37,837 nucleotides of DNA from Rhodobiaceae bacterium (lineage in GTDB: Bacteria > Pseudomonadota > Alphaproteobacteria > Puniceispirillales > Puniceispirillaceae). Below, one piece after another: positions 18,790 to 27,391 of the stretch (positions are counted from its first letter, which is position 1; each line of letters begins with the position of its first letter). Location: contig JAAZUU010000007.1 of the NCBI GenBank assembly GCA_018624035.1, positions 1 through 37,837 of the forward strand, in the 5' to 3' direction. The position numbers and the translations under genes are program-made. The notes under the pieces are model-generated. The model saw nothing but the letters and a program-made list of their open reading frames with translations, did no database searches and was not told the origin of the DNA.

Positions 18790-20141
18790 GAAGATCCGGT
18801 GGCGCGAAGCGCGCCGCCGCACCCGTTCATGCTGTCGGCAAATCCCGGAAAACTTGTATTGATGGTGGCGCATCCGCTGACGGTCATTGGCGCCGCAGAC
18901 ACCATGCCAAGTGTCAGGAATGACATCGCAATCCGGTGGTCATGCTGCGAATCGATGGTGATGCCGCCGGAAATGGCACCGCCGGTCACCGTCATGCTGT
19001 GATCATCATAGGCAACATTGCCGCCGGCGGCAGCGATTCCGTCGGCCACAACGGCAATCCGGTCGGTCTCCTTGACCCGCAATTCCTCCACGCCAAGCAT
19101 CCGGGTGACGCCCTCGGCCTGGGTCGCGGCGACGGCCAGAATGGGATATTCGTCGATCATCGAGGCGGCGCGTGCCGGTGGCACGTCAATGCCATGAAGG
19201 CGGCTGTGCCGCACCCGCAGATCGGCGACATCCTCGCCGCCCTCGGTTCTTTGACCGGTGATCTCGATATCGCCGCCCATCTCGCGCAGCGTCCGGATCA
19301 GGCCGGTGCGAAGCGGGTTCATGCCAACTGCCGGGATAGTCAGATCGCTGCCCTCGGTGATTAGCGCCGCCACCATCGGGAAGGCGGCCGACGAGGGGTC
19401 GCGTGGCACGATGATGTCGCTGGCGGTCAATGTTGCCTCACCCTCGAGTTCGACAATATGCGTTCCGTCCGGGTCGGTGCGGGAGCGCACCGTGGCCCCG
19501 AAATGGCGCAGCATCGCCTCGGTATGGTCGCGCGACGCCGTCGGCTCGCGGACAATGCTGGTGCCGCGCGCATTCAAGGCTGCCAGAAGGACGGCTGATT
19601 TGATCTGCGCCGAGGCGACCTTGCTTGTGTGGTCGGCCGCCAGCGGTGTCTGCGATCCGGTAATCGTGACAGGCAGCCTGTCGCCGTCGCGGGCGGTGAT
19701 GTCGGCGCCCATGGCGGCGAGGGGGTCTGTCACACGGGCCATCGGACGACGGCTCAGCGACGCATCGCCGCAGAAGATGGCAGTCAGGGGTTGGCCGGCG
19801 ACCACGCCCATCAACAGCCGCACGCCGGTGCCGCTGTTGCCAAGGTCAAGCGGGCTTTCCGGTGGCACGAGGCCTGACGTGCCGACACCCGCAACATGCC
19901 AGATACCGTCCTCGTCGCGCGTGATGCCGGCGCCGAGAGCCTGCATGGCGCGGCCGGTGGCCATGACGTCCTCACCTTCAAGAAGGCCGGTGACCTTCGT
20001 GGTGCCAATGGCAAGCCCACCAAGGATCAGCGAGCGGTGGGATATGGATTTGTCGCCGGGGACATCAAATCGTCCGGTCAGGCCCGAATGCTGTCCTGAC
20101 TGAAGGATTTCATGTGCTGTGAGCGAGGTTTCGCTTGGCAT
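18786..20141 (-). CDS. aroA: 5-enolpyruvylshikimate-3-phosphate synthase
   Basis: AroA joins phosphoenolpyruvate to shikimate-3-phosphate in the aromatic pathway. I start at the ATG at 20141 (451 residues) because AAGGTAG lies just upstream and homology follows with FDVPGDKSISHRSLIL (Lys31). The PEP loop reads LGNSGTGVRLLMGVVAG, and FCGDASLSRRPMARV and IVPRDPSSAAFPMVAAL are also clear. Overall it resembles the class II alphaproteobacterial enzymes, but at the loop position where the tolerant CP4 enzyme has Ala there is Gly, which suggests ordinary glyphosate sensitivity (inference). It leads the minus-strand block, overlaps cmk by four bases, and is divergent from the FYDLN-acid gene. Confidence 0.96.
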   Translation of the reverse strand: MPSETSLTAHEILQSGQHSGLTGRFDVPGDKSISHRSLILGGLAIGTTKVTGLLEGEDVMATGRAMQALGAGITRDEDGIWHVAGVGTSGLVPPESPLDLGNSGTGVRLLMGVVAGQPLTAIFCGDASLSRRPMARVTDPLAAMGADITARDGDRLPVTITGSQTPLAADHTSKVASAQIKSAVLLAALNARGTSIVREPTASRDHTEAMLRHFGATVRSRTDPDGTHIVELEGEATLTASDIIVPRDPSSAAFPMVAALITEGSDLTIPAVGMNPLRTGLIRTLREMGGDIEITGQRTEGGEDVADLRVRHSRLHGIDVPPARAASMIDEYPILAVAATQAEGVTRMLGVEELRVKETDRIAVVADGIAAAGGNVAYDDHSMTVTGGAISGGITIDSQHDHRIAMSFLTLGMVSAAPMTVSGCATINTSFPGFADSMNGCGGALRATGSS

Positions 20142-20445
20142 CGATAACGCTACCTTGTTGTCGTGGCGCCGTGATCCCGGATGGTGTCGGCGCGCGCGGG
20201 GCTTTTGCTGCGCGCAGTGATAACATCCTTGGCTGCCGCTAGGCAATGATGCGGCGATCTGGCCCGTCATGCGGTTCGGGCGCTGGCGAAAGCGCGTTGA
20301 AAATATGCCGCGCGTGAATTTTGTTTTTGACAGCGATGACAAATTGTATCAAATCGCACCTGTATGTTCTGACTGGACATTATCGTGATCATGTCGCCCT
20401 TCTCGCTGTCAACGGCACAGGGCGCGGCTTGGATGGGTTTGTGAA
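20142..20445. other. Divergent promoter region between aroA and the FYDLN-acid gene
   Basis: These 304 bases hold no convincing gene. They must carry promoters for both flanking genes. A perfect TTGACA at 20327-20332 (plus strand) and a TTGATA on the minus strand near 20350 lie in an AT-richer patch, but neither has a good -10 box at the right distance. No terminator or RNA gene is seen. Confidence 0.4.
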
Positions 20446-20838
20446 ATGGCGAAAGCTGAACTTGGTCTGAAGCGCACCTGCCTTTCATGCGGCATGCGCT
20501 ACTATGATTTCAACAGGACGCCCATAATATGTCCCGGGTGCCAGACCGAATTCGACCCCGAACTTGTGGTACGCAGTCGGCGGGGTCGTGCGGTGCCAAA
20601 AAGCGATGGCAAGGCCGACAAGGCCGAGGCCACGACATCGCTTGAAGATGCTGCATCGCCCGAGGAGGGCGAACAGCAAGCCGACGAAGAGACCCCGGCA
20701 ACCGAAGAGACCGAAGACGAGGCCGGATTCGTTGATGATGACATCGATGTAGACAATGATGACGATGCCGGCCTGATCGCCGACGCCATTGACGAGGATG
20801 ATGAACTCATCCCCGGCATCCCGAAGAATGACGAGTAG
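20446..20838 (+). CDS. TIGR02300 family (FYDLN acid domain) protein
   Basis: This 130-residue protein belongs to a small alphaproteobacterial family of unknown function. The first 45 residues form a zinc-ribbon-like module: LGLKRTCLSCGMRYYDFN, with CxxC, then PIICPGCQTEFDPE, with a second CxxC. YYDFN corresponds to the family's FYDLN signature. The remaining two thirds is very rich in Glu and Asp, ending IPKNDE, and is probably disordered. GGATGGG lies upstream of the ATG. It is divergent from aroA and just upstream of tRNA-Ala, its usual position in this group. Function is not known; the acidic tail suggests a binding role, but that is speculation. Confidence 0.88.
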   Translation: MAKAELGLKRTCLSCGMRYYDFNRTPIICPGCQTEFDPELVVRSRRGRAVPKSDGKADKAEATTSLEDAASPEEGEQQADEETPATEETEDEAGFVDDDIDVDNDDDAGLIADAIDEDDELIPGIPKNDE

Positions 20839-20972
20839 TCCGGCTTTCCGGCTCCCACATTTTTTGCTTGCCCGGCCGGTGGTGGCTGGGATAGACAATG
20901 GGGCGTCCGGGCGGTGCCCTGACGCGGTTCCGGTTGGAACGACAGATCACGGATCACCAGATCAGATGTGAC

Positions 20973-21048
<76 letters not shown>

Positions 21049-21059
21049 ACCGCTTCATG

Positions 21060-21084
21060 AAAACCCGCCAGTCGGTGGGTTTTT
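21060..21084 (+). terminator. Rho-independent terminator of tRNA-Ala
   Basis: AAAACCCGCC (21060-21069) pairs with GGTGGGTTTT (21074-21083) across loop AGTC, with one G-T pair, ending in a T-run. It begins 12 bases after the tRNA. On the minus strand it also ends in four T, so it may serve ptsN as well. Confidence 0.88.
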
Positions 21085-21115
21085 GTCTTTTGAACGTCAG
21101 ATTAATCGGTGCTGA

Positions 21116-21565
21116 TCAGGCGGCAACAAGCCGACCTGTCACGGCGTCATTCAATGCCGCTTCACTATCGGCGGCACGCAGGATATCGCACGCGGCCCGA
21201 AGCTGACGCGAGACGACGCCAAGCGCGGCAGGATGGCCGGCCCCATCGTGATCACTGCCGAGTATCAGCATGATGATATCGACAGGCTTGCCATCGGGGC
21301 TGTCGAAATTTACCGGCTGTTCCAGCGTTGCAAGCAGGGTGCTGTTTGCCGTCGCGCCGGCGATGGTTGCATGGGGCAGCGCGATGCCGTCGCCAATGGC
21401 CGTGCTGCCGAGCTTCTCGCGCTCGAGAACAGAATCAAGGACCAGCCGCTCGCACAGATTGCCGTGGTGGGCCACGCGTTTGCACAGGCTTTCCAGAAGC
21501 TGTTTTCTGCTGGTCACGGGATGTCGGCACAGCAGGATGCCCGGCATCAATTCCGGTTGGATCAT
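21116..21565 (-). CDS. ptsN: PTS IIA-like nitrogen regulatory protein PtsN
   Basis: PtsN (EIIA-Ntr) is the last phosphate acceptor of the nitrogen-related phosphotransferase chain and regulates other proteins, such as potassium systems, by binding. The 149-residue form starts at the ATG at 21565; a longer in-frame version adds unrelated residues. The phosphorylated histidine lies in AIGDGIALPHATI, matching the family's GIGxGIAIPHGxL. Further family features are LEQPVNFDSPDGKPVDIIMLIL and the SDHDGAGHPAALGVVSRQL helix. In most relatives rpoN and hpf lie between lptB and ptsN; here ptsN follows lptB after about 150 bases with neither. Confidence 0.93.
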   Translation of the reverse strand: MIQPELMPGILLCRHPVTSRKQLLESLCKRVAHHGNLCERLVLDSVLEREKLGSTAIGDGIALPHATIAGATANSTLLATLEQPVNFDSPDGKPVDIIMLILGSDHDGAGHPAALGVVSRQLRAACDILRAADSEAALNDAVTGRLVAA

Positions 21566-21716
21566 GGGGTGGCACTCAAGAAAATCATGAAACCGCAACG
21601 GAACCGCAAGGCCCGACCAGCCCTGTCCGTCGCGAAGTGGCGGGAACCTAGATGCAACAACTGTGCCTGTCAAGGCACCATCTGGCAGGCCCCGATATTG
21701 ATTTCAGATACTGATT

Positions 21717-22502
21717 TCAGATTGAAAAACGGTCACCCAGATAGACCTGCCGGACGCCCTGGTGTCCGATTACCTCGTCCGGTGTGCCTTCCATCAGCAC
21801 CGTGCCATCATGAATAATGTAGGCGCGGTCGACTATGTCCAGCGTTTCCCTGACATTATGGTCCGTGATGAGAACGCCGAGCCCGTGCATCTTCAACTGT
21901 GCGATCAGGTTTCTGATGTCGGTCAGGGCGATCGGGTCAATGCCGGCAAGTGGTTCATCGAGAAGCAGGAATGTCGGGCGCATCGCCAGCGCCCGCGCAA
22001 TCTCGAGTCGCCGCCGCTCACCGCCCGACAGGTTGATTGCCGATGTGTTGCGAAGATGCGCAATCGAGAATTCAGCCATCAGGTCATCAAGGATGGCGTC
22101 ATGGTCCTCCTTGGTTCCTTCGGTCGTTTCGAGAACGGCGCGGATATTCTGTTCGACGGTCAATCCCCTGAAGATACTGGATTCCTGGGGAAGATAACCA
22201 AGGCCAAGGCGCGCTCGCTGAAACACCGGCAGGTCGGTGATTTCGGTGCCGTCGAACTGCACATTGCCTTCATCCGCCGGGAGCAGGCCGACAAGAATGT
22301 GGAACGTCGTTGTCTTGCCAGCCCCGTTGGGCCCCAGCAAACCGACAGCCTCGCCACGTTTCAGTTGCATCGACACGTTGCGGACAACGCGTTTCCCGTT
22401 GAAACTCTTGCCAACGCCACTCGCCACCAGGCCTTCCTGGTGCGACACGATTCGTGGGCGGTTCGGTTCAGCCGACGCGAAGTGGTCTTTCTCAATCGTC
22501 AT
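21717..22502 (-). CDS. lptB: LPS export ABC transporter ATP-binding protein LptB
   Basis: LptB is the ATPase that, with LptF and LptG, extracts LPS from the inner membrane and pushes it along the Lpt bridge. The 261 residues contain Walker A GPNGAGKT (residues 57-64), the Q-loop in GYLPQESSIFRGL, the signature LSGGERRRLEIARAL (from about 158), Walker B LLLDEPLAGID and the H-loop ITDHNVRE. The first 25 residues are an extra polar leader compared with many LptB proteins, so a start closer to the ABC domain cannot be excluded. The gene follows lptA by 88 bases. lptF and lptG are not in the window. Confidence 0.96.
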   Translation of the reverse strand: MTIEKDHFASAEPNRPRIVSHQEGLVASGVGKSFNGKRVVRNVSMQLKRGEAVGLLGPNGAGKTTTFHILVGLLPADEGNVQFDGTEITDLPVFQRARLGLGYLPQESSIFRGLTVEQNIRAVLETTEGTKEDHDAILDDLMAEFSIAHLRNTSAINLSGGERRRLEIARALAMRPTFLLLDEPLAGIDPIALTDIRNLIAQLKMHGLGVLITDHNVRETLDIVDRAYIIHDGTVLMEGTPDEVIGHQGVRQVYLGDRFSI

Positions 22503-22590
22503 AATATCTCATCTGATAACAGGCGCTTAGCCTACCGTCATTTTCAGCAAAGCTCAACGGTCTATCGCCGGCCTTCAAAGCTGTTCCCGG

Positions 22591-23391
22591 TCAGTTTGAC
22601 TGCAGGACACCACTGACCCGGCCGCCGGTTCCCCGGGACAGCATCCGGCTGTTGCCGGTTTTCAGGTCAATCTCCGCGCGGTCACCAAGCATTCTGCTGC
22701 CGCCATCAATGATTTCGACATTGCCGGTAACGGTCGCCGATTCGGATCCTGCGTCATAGGTCGCGGCATCACCGGTGGCCTGCCGGCCGTTGGCGCTCGT
22801 CACCTTCACGTCTCCCTCCGCGTCAATTGCCGTCAGGCTGCCATCCGCGGCGAAATGCGCGTTCACGAGATCGCCGGCAAACAGGCGGCCATCCGAGTCG
22901 GTGTAGATGGCGTTGCCGATGGCTGTCATCTTCTGGGTCTCGTCGGCCCGGGTATCGAGGTCAATTGATGTATTGGCCGTGATCGTTCCGCGCGCCCCGG
23001 AAACCAGCGCATCGGGACCCTCCACACGGTAATCCCGGTCCTCGATCCGGTAGATGAACTTGCTGCCCCTGGCGCGCGATGTGTCATCCTTGAAAGCGGC
23101 CCCGCCTGTTGCCGTCACGGTGTCAATGTCACGTCCTTCGCTGTCGGGATCATAGGTCGCAACAAGCAGGTCGCCGCGGATTTCCCGTGCCCCCTGGATG
23201 GCGACGGCATTGCCGCGTGCCGTATAGATGCCGTCTGTCTGGTTCCATTCCAGAAAGTCATCCGCCTCGATTGTCAGAGGTGTGCTTTCCTGCGCGGCCA
23301 GGCCTGTCGGCAATGTGGCGAGGGCGACAAGACAAAGGCCTATAAAACCCGACCCGACCTTGCGTGACTTTGCTGGCAATGTTTCAGACAT
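22591..23391 (-). CDS. lptA: LPS transport periplasmic protein LptA
   Basis: LptA forms the periplasmic filament that carries LPS from LptC to LptD. The 266-residue protein starts with a signal peptide (hydrophobic about 13-31, cleavage likely after Ala33, L-A-A before QES). The mature part consists of repeating OstA-type beta strands, for example LTIEADDFLEWNQTDGIYTA and VTATGGAAFKDDTS, continuing to the end. It is longer than E. coli LptA (about 185 residues), with extra strand repeats, which is common in this class. GAGGAAA lies just before the ATG. It stands between lptC and lptB as expected. Confidence 0.92.
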   Translation of the reverse strand: MSETLPAKSRKVGSGFIGLCLVALATLPTGLAAQESTPLTIEADDFLEWNQTDGIYTARGNAVAIQGAREIRGDLLVATYDPDSEGRDIDTVTATGGAAFKDDTSRARGSKFIYRIEDRDYRVEGPDALVSGARGTITANTSIDLDTRADETQKMTAIGNAIYTDSDGRLFAGDLVNAHFAADGSLTAIDAEGDVKVTSANGRQATGDAATYDAGSESATVTGNVEIIDGGSRMLGDRAEIDLKTGNSRMLSRGTGGRVSGVLQSN

Positions 23392-23440
23392 GTTTTCCTC
23401 TTATAATGTGCCTGCTGCGGGTGCGGTCATCCGGTGCCGC

Positions 23441-24088
23441 TCAGGAACCGCTTCCCCGGTTGTGGAGTGTCATTCTCGGCTTGTCGGTAAAAATGATGGT
23501 GCTGCCCCTGTCGGTAACCCGCATGCCGCCGGCAAGTATGACCCCATTGTCATTTTCGACCCGCACCGGTCGGTCGGTCGTCATATGACCTTCTTCAAGA
23601 TTTGCGTGGATGACCTCGGCCAACATGACGAGCCCGGTATCGCGGCTGGTAATCACCACGTCACCTATGAGGTCAATTTCGGTCACGCCCGGAAAATAGA
23701 CGCCTGTGGCCGAAGTCACATTCATCACGTCACCGCTGTCACGACGCAGTTCGGCAGTTGGTGATGACAGGTCGACAACACCGTTATCACGTTCACGCGC
23801 GATCTCGGCGGTGATCTCGAAAGGTTCACCACGCACCGTCTGCCCGCGATAGACGGCACCGGTCAATTCGACATCACCGGTCTCGTCGACGTTGATGTCG
23901 CTGATCTCCAGCCGGATCTCATCCTGCTGATTGAACAGGCCAAGCCACAGGACGGTACCGAACGACATGAAAACGCCAAGCCCGATGAGCAGCAAGCTGG
24001 TCCGGAAGCCCCGTCTTTCGGGGTCGGCCTGTCTGGCGCGCGGGGCGAATCTGGGTGCGGGCTGGTCGGTGCCCTGTTGCTTTGCCAT
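23441..24088 (-). CDS. lptC: LPS export protein LptC
   Basis: LptC is an inner-membrane anchored protein that passes LPS from LptBFG to LptA. The 215 residues show a basic N-terminus, one membrane segment at about 31-52 (SLLLIGLGVFMSFGTVLWLG) and a periplasmic beta-jellyroll with repeated strands ending near TIIFTDKPRMTLHN. I start at the ATG at 24088, which has AAGG upstream; a TTG just before it is in frame but less likely. The gene is 11 bases after rnd and 49 before lptA. Confidence 0.9.
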   Translation of the reverse strand: MAKQQGTDQPAPRFAPRARQADPERRGFRTSLLLIGLGVFMSFGTVLWLGLFNQQDEIRLEISDINVDETGDVELTGAVYRGQTVRGEPFEITAEIARERDNGVVDLSSPTAELRRDSGDVMNVTSATGVYFPGVTEIDLIGDVVITSRDTGLVMLAEVIHANLEEGHMTTDRPVRVENDNGVILAGGMRVTDRGSTIIFTDKPRMTLHNRGSGS

Positions 24089-24099
24089 CAACGGTAACC

Positions 24100-24711
24100 T
24101 TAATGATGGAAAATATCGAGATCTGCGAAACCGCCAAGGTCCATGCCGGCGCGAACCGGCAGGAACGCGAAACAGGCCTGTGCGATGTCGCTGCGTCCTT
24201 CGCGCGCCAGCATATCGTCCAGCACCGCCCGCAGCCGATGCAGATACAACACATCGCTTGCCGCATATTCCTGCTGCGCCTCGCTGAGCGACGCGGCACC
24301 CCAGTCCGAAGATTGCTGCTGTTTGGAGATTTCAACGCCGATGAGTTCAGCACACAAATCCTTCAGACCATGCCTGTCGGTATATGTGCGGCAGAGTTTG
24401 GAGGCGATTTTCGTGCAATAGATCGGACCCTTGATCGGGCCGACCGACTGCGCCAGCGCGGCCAGATCGAAGCGCGCGAAATGAAACAGCTTGGTTACCG
24501 CCGGATTTGCCAGCATCGCCGCAAGATTCGGCGCCGGCTGGAGTGGATGCGCCATTTTGACAAGATGCGCGTCGCCATCTCCGGATGACAGCTGGACAAG
24601 GCAGAGCCTGTCGCGATGTGGGTTAAGCCCCATCGTTTCGGTATCGATGGCGATATTCTGGCCAAGGTCGATTCCGTCCGGCAGGTCATCATGGTGAAGA
24701 TGTATGGCCAT
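24100..24711 (-). CDS. rnd: Ribonuclease D-like 3'-5' exonuclease (short form)
   Basis: This 203-residue protein is a DEDDy-type 3'-5' exonuclease like RNase D, which trims tRNA 3' ends. Exo I is IAIDTETMGLN (Asp23, Glu25), Exo II is KLFHFARFDLAAL, and Exo III is YAASDVLYLHRL with its tyrosine. The C-terminal HRDC domains of E. coli RNase D (375 residues) are absent; such single-domain versions are common upstream of lptC in alphaproteobacteria. It is the first gene of the rnd-lptC-lptA-lptB-ptsN group and is divergent from the oxidoreductase at 24946. Confidence 0.9.
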   Translation of the reverse strand: MAIHLHHDDLPDGIDLGQNIAIDTETMGLNPHRDRLCLVQLSSGDGDAHLVKMAHPLQPAPNLAAMLANPAVTKLFHFARFDLAALAQSVGPIKGPIYCTKIASKLCRTYTDRHGLKDLCAELIGVEISKQQQSSDWGAASLSEAQQEYAASDVLYLHRLRAVLDDMLAREGRSDIAQACFAFLPVRAGMDLGGFADLDIFHH

Positions 24712-24821
24712 CCCGCTGTTTGTCCCCAGATTGTCAGCGTCCGGTCTGGTGCCCGGATCAATGGCCTACACTACAGGAACAGAAACACGAAATACCAGCT
24801 AAACCTGTCCAGCCATCCGTA

Positions 24822-24850
24822 TTGACAGGGACCTTGTCACTCGGCGGAAT
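24822..24850 (+). promoter_or_regulatory. Palindrome overlapping a candidate promoter
   Basis: The 17-base stretch 24823-24839, TGACAGGGACCTTGTCA, is an imperfect palindrome of form TGACA-RGGNCCY-TGTCA. It overlaps a perfect -35 hexamer TTGACA (24822-24827), with CGGAAT 17 bases later as a weak -10. It lies about 110 bases upstream of the oxidoreductase at 24946 and looks like an operator for a dimeric repressor. The regulator is unknown. Confidence 0.5.
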
Positions 24851-24945
24851 TGGCGCAGTTCCGGTCGCTGGCGCGAAAATAGGTGGACAAGCCGCAAGTA
24901 CAGATTGATCCTGTCAGGGTTTCCGGATCTGTGGGGGAGAAGGAC

Positions 24946-27351
24946 ATGAAATCGCACTATCGCGTGGTGGTCATCGGTGGCGGCGTCGTCGGTGCGTCGA
25001 TCATCTATCATCTGGCGAAGATGGGATGGTCGGATATCTGCCTGATTGAACGTTCGGTGCTGACGGCTGGGTCGAGCTGGCATGCCGCCGGCGGCGTGCA
25101 TGCGCTGAATGCCGATCCCAATATTTCCGCCCTGCAGGCCTATACGATCGACCTTCTTGGCAAGATTGAGGAAGAAAGCGGACAGTCGGTCGGCATGCAC
25201 ATGACCGGCGGACTGACGTTGGCCGGCACGCCGGATCGCTGGGAATGGCTGCAATCCGCCTACCGCGTCTATCAGAGTATCGGTATCGAGGATGTGAGGC
25301 TTGTCACGCCCGCGGAAGCCGGCGAGATGTGTCCGGTGCTGTCGACAGACCGGATCCTTGGCGGGCTGTGGGCTGACCGCGAGGGCTATGTCGATACAAC
25401 GGGAACTGTGCTTGCCTATGCCGGCGCGGCAAAGAAGAACGGCGCCACCGTGATTGAACATAACCGCGTTCTCGAACTCAACCAGACCGCCGAAGGATGG
25501 GATGTCGTTACCGAGAAGGGCACGATTTCCTGCGAGCATGTGGTGAATGCCGCCGGTCTGTGGGCCAAACAGGTTGGCCGTATGGCTGGCATCGAGCTTC
25601 CGGTCTCGCCGCTGTCGCATCATTATCTGCTGACCGAGACCATCCCCGAAATTGCTGAGCTGGACCATGAATTGCCGCTTGTCGTCGATCTTGAGGGGTT
25701 CACCTATATGCGGCAGGACCAGCAGGGCATGCTGCTTGGTATCTATGAGATCAACCACCAGCACTGGATGATGGACGGCGCCCCGTGGGATTACGGCATC
25801 GAGCTTTTGCAGGAGGATGTCGACCGCATCGAGAACGAGCTGACCATGGGATTCGAGCGCTATCCGGTGTTGCAGACGGCCGGTGTGCGGAACTGGGTCA
25901 ACGGTGCTTTCACTTTCTCGCCCGATGGCAACCCGCTTGTCGGGCCGGTGCCCGGCAAGCGCGGCTACTGGTCGGCCTGCGCGGTCATGGCCGGGTTCCT
26001 GCAGGGCGGCGGTGTCGGCAAGTCGCTTGCTGAATGGATGATTCATGGCGAGCCTGAGGCCGATGTCTACGGCATGGACGTCGCGCGCTACGGCCCCTTC
26101 GCTGAAAACAGGGAATATATAAAACAGACAACCGGCCAGTTCTATTCACGCCGGTTTGTCATGACCTATCCGAACGAACAGCTTCCGGCGGGGCGCCCGC
26201 TGAAGATGGCGCCGGCACATTCCGACATGGATGCGGCAGGCGCGGTCTGGGGCAACAGCTGGGATCTTGAGGTGCCGCTCTATTTCGCGTCGCAGGACTT
26301 TGCCGAAGCGCCGTCACTGAAGCGCTCGAACGCCTTTGACATTATTGGCGGCGAATGCCGGGCGGTGCGCCGCGATGTCGGTCTTCTGGACATCACCGGT
26401 TTCTCGCGCTTCGAGGTCAGTGGCCGGAATGCCGAAGCCTGGCTCCATACGGTGTTTGCCACGAAGCTGCCGGCACCGGGGCGGGCACGGCTTGCCGTCG
26501 CGCTTGGCCATGATGGGCGTCTGAAGGGCGATCTGACGCTGTTCAACTGGGGTGACGGCACCTGGTGGATCATGGGATCGTATTATTTGCGGCGCTGGCA
26601 CATGCGCTGGTTCGATGACCACATGCAGGACGGCGTGCAGGTGCGCGACCTTGGCGAGGAGATGGCCGGATTCTCGCTGTCCGGTCCGAATTCCCGCGCC
26701 GTACTGGAACAACTCACTGACGGCCCGCTTGACGAATTGTCCTTCATGGGATGTGGCAGTTTCGATATTGGTCTTGTTCGTGCGCGGGTTGGCCGACTGT
26801 CGGTCACCGGCGAGGCGGGATATGAGATCAGCTGCCGCATGGGAGACCATATCGCGTTGCGGCAGATGCTGCTTGAGGCCGGGTCCGGTCTCGGCATTGC
26901 CGAATATGGCTTCAACGCCCTGTTGTCATTGCGGCTGGAGAAGAGTTACGGCATCTGGTCGGCCGAGTTCACGCAAGGCTACACGCCCGGCATGACCGGC
27001 ATGGACCGGTGGATCGACTGGGACAGGGCCGGCTTCATCGGCCGCGATGCGGCCATCGCCGAACGCGAGGGCAATGGCCCGGCACAGCGCCTCGTGACGC
27101 TCGAGGTGGCGGCTGAAGATGCCGATGCCAGCGGATATGAGCCCATCTGGTCGGGAGACCGCCGGGTCGGCTTCGTGACATCCGGCGGCTATGGTCATAC
27201 GGTCGGGACATCGCTGGCCATGGCGCTAGTCGATAGTGATCTCGCCTCGGTCGGCAATGATCTCGGCGTTCATATTGTCGGTGTGGAACGCGACTGCCGG
27301 GTCATCGCGCCGTCACCCTATGACCCGGCCGGCGCGGTGATGCGCGGGTAA
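24946..27351 (+). CDS. FAD-dependent dimethylglycine/sarcosine dehydrogenase-like protein with GcvT domain
   Basis: This 801-residue protein has the layout of dimethylglycine and sarcosine dehydrogenases, which remove methyl groups from N-methylated glycines and pass them to folate. The N-terminal FAD domain has the Rossmann motif VVVIGGGVVGAS (loop residues 11-16) and TAGSSWHAAGG, whose His46 corresponds to the residue that binds FAD covalently in dimethylglycine dehydrogenase. The C-terminal half, from about residue 430, is GcvT-like: LLDITGFSRFEVSG, GFSLSGPNSRAVL, VTGEAGYEIS and GFIGRDAAIAERE. The start at 24946 follows a strong GGGGGAGAAGG site. It precedes the next FAD gene by 40 bases. 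Substrate is not certain; relatives act on dimethylglycine, sarcosine or other methylated amines. Confidence 0.88.
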   Translation: MKSHYRVVVIGGGVVGASIIYHLAKMGWSDICLIERSVLTAGSSWHAAGGVHALNADPNISALQAYTIDLLGKIEEESGQSVGMHMTGGLTLAGTPDRWEWLQSAYRVYQSIGIEDVRLVTPAEAGEMCPVLSTDRILGGLWADREGYVDTTGTVLAYAGAAKKNGATVIEHNRVLELNQTAEGWDVVTEKGTISCEHVVNAAGLWAKQVGRMAGIELPVSPLSHHYLLTETIPEIAELDHELPLVVDLEGFTYMRQDQQGMLLGIYEINHQHWMMDGAPWDYGIELLQEDVDRIENELTMGFERYPVLQTAGVRNWVNGAFTFSPDGNPLVGPVPGKRGYWSACAVMAGFLQGGGVGKSLAEWMIHGEPEADVYGMDVARYGPFAENREYIKQTTGQFYSRRFVMTYPNEQLPAGRPLKMAPAHSDMDAAGAVWGNSWDLEVPLYFASQDFAEAPSLKRSNAFDIIGGECRAVRRDVGLLDITGFSRFEVSGRNAEAWLHTVFATKLPAPGRARLAVALGHDGRLKGDLTLFNWGDGTWWIMGSYYLRRWHMRWFDDHMQDGVQVRDLGEEMAGFSLSGPNSRAVLEQLTDGPLDELSFMGCGSFDIGLVRARVGRLSVTGEAGYEISCRMGDHIALRQMLLEAGSGLGIAEYGFNALLSLRLEKSYGIWSAEFTQGYTPGMTGMDRWIDWDRAGFIGRDAAIAEREGNGPAQRLVTLEVAAEDADASGYEPIWSGDRRVGFVTSGGYGHTVGTSLAMALVDSDLASVGNDLGVHIVGVERDCRVIAPSPYDPAGAVMRG

Positions 27352-27391
27352 GCGACTGTCAATCTTTTGATTTTTTACCAAGGGGAATCTG

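Noticed and set aside
20327-20355. Promoter for the FYDLN-acid gene from the TTGACA at 20327
   Set aside because: No -10 box at 16-18 bases; the nearest candidates are at 14 or 30 bases.
24799-26046. 415-codon open frame on the minus strand opposite the dimethylglycine-dehydrogenase-like gene
   Set aside because: Composition is shadow-like and no motif is seen; the plus strand gene is well supported.
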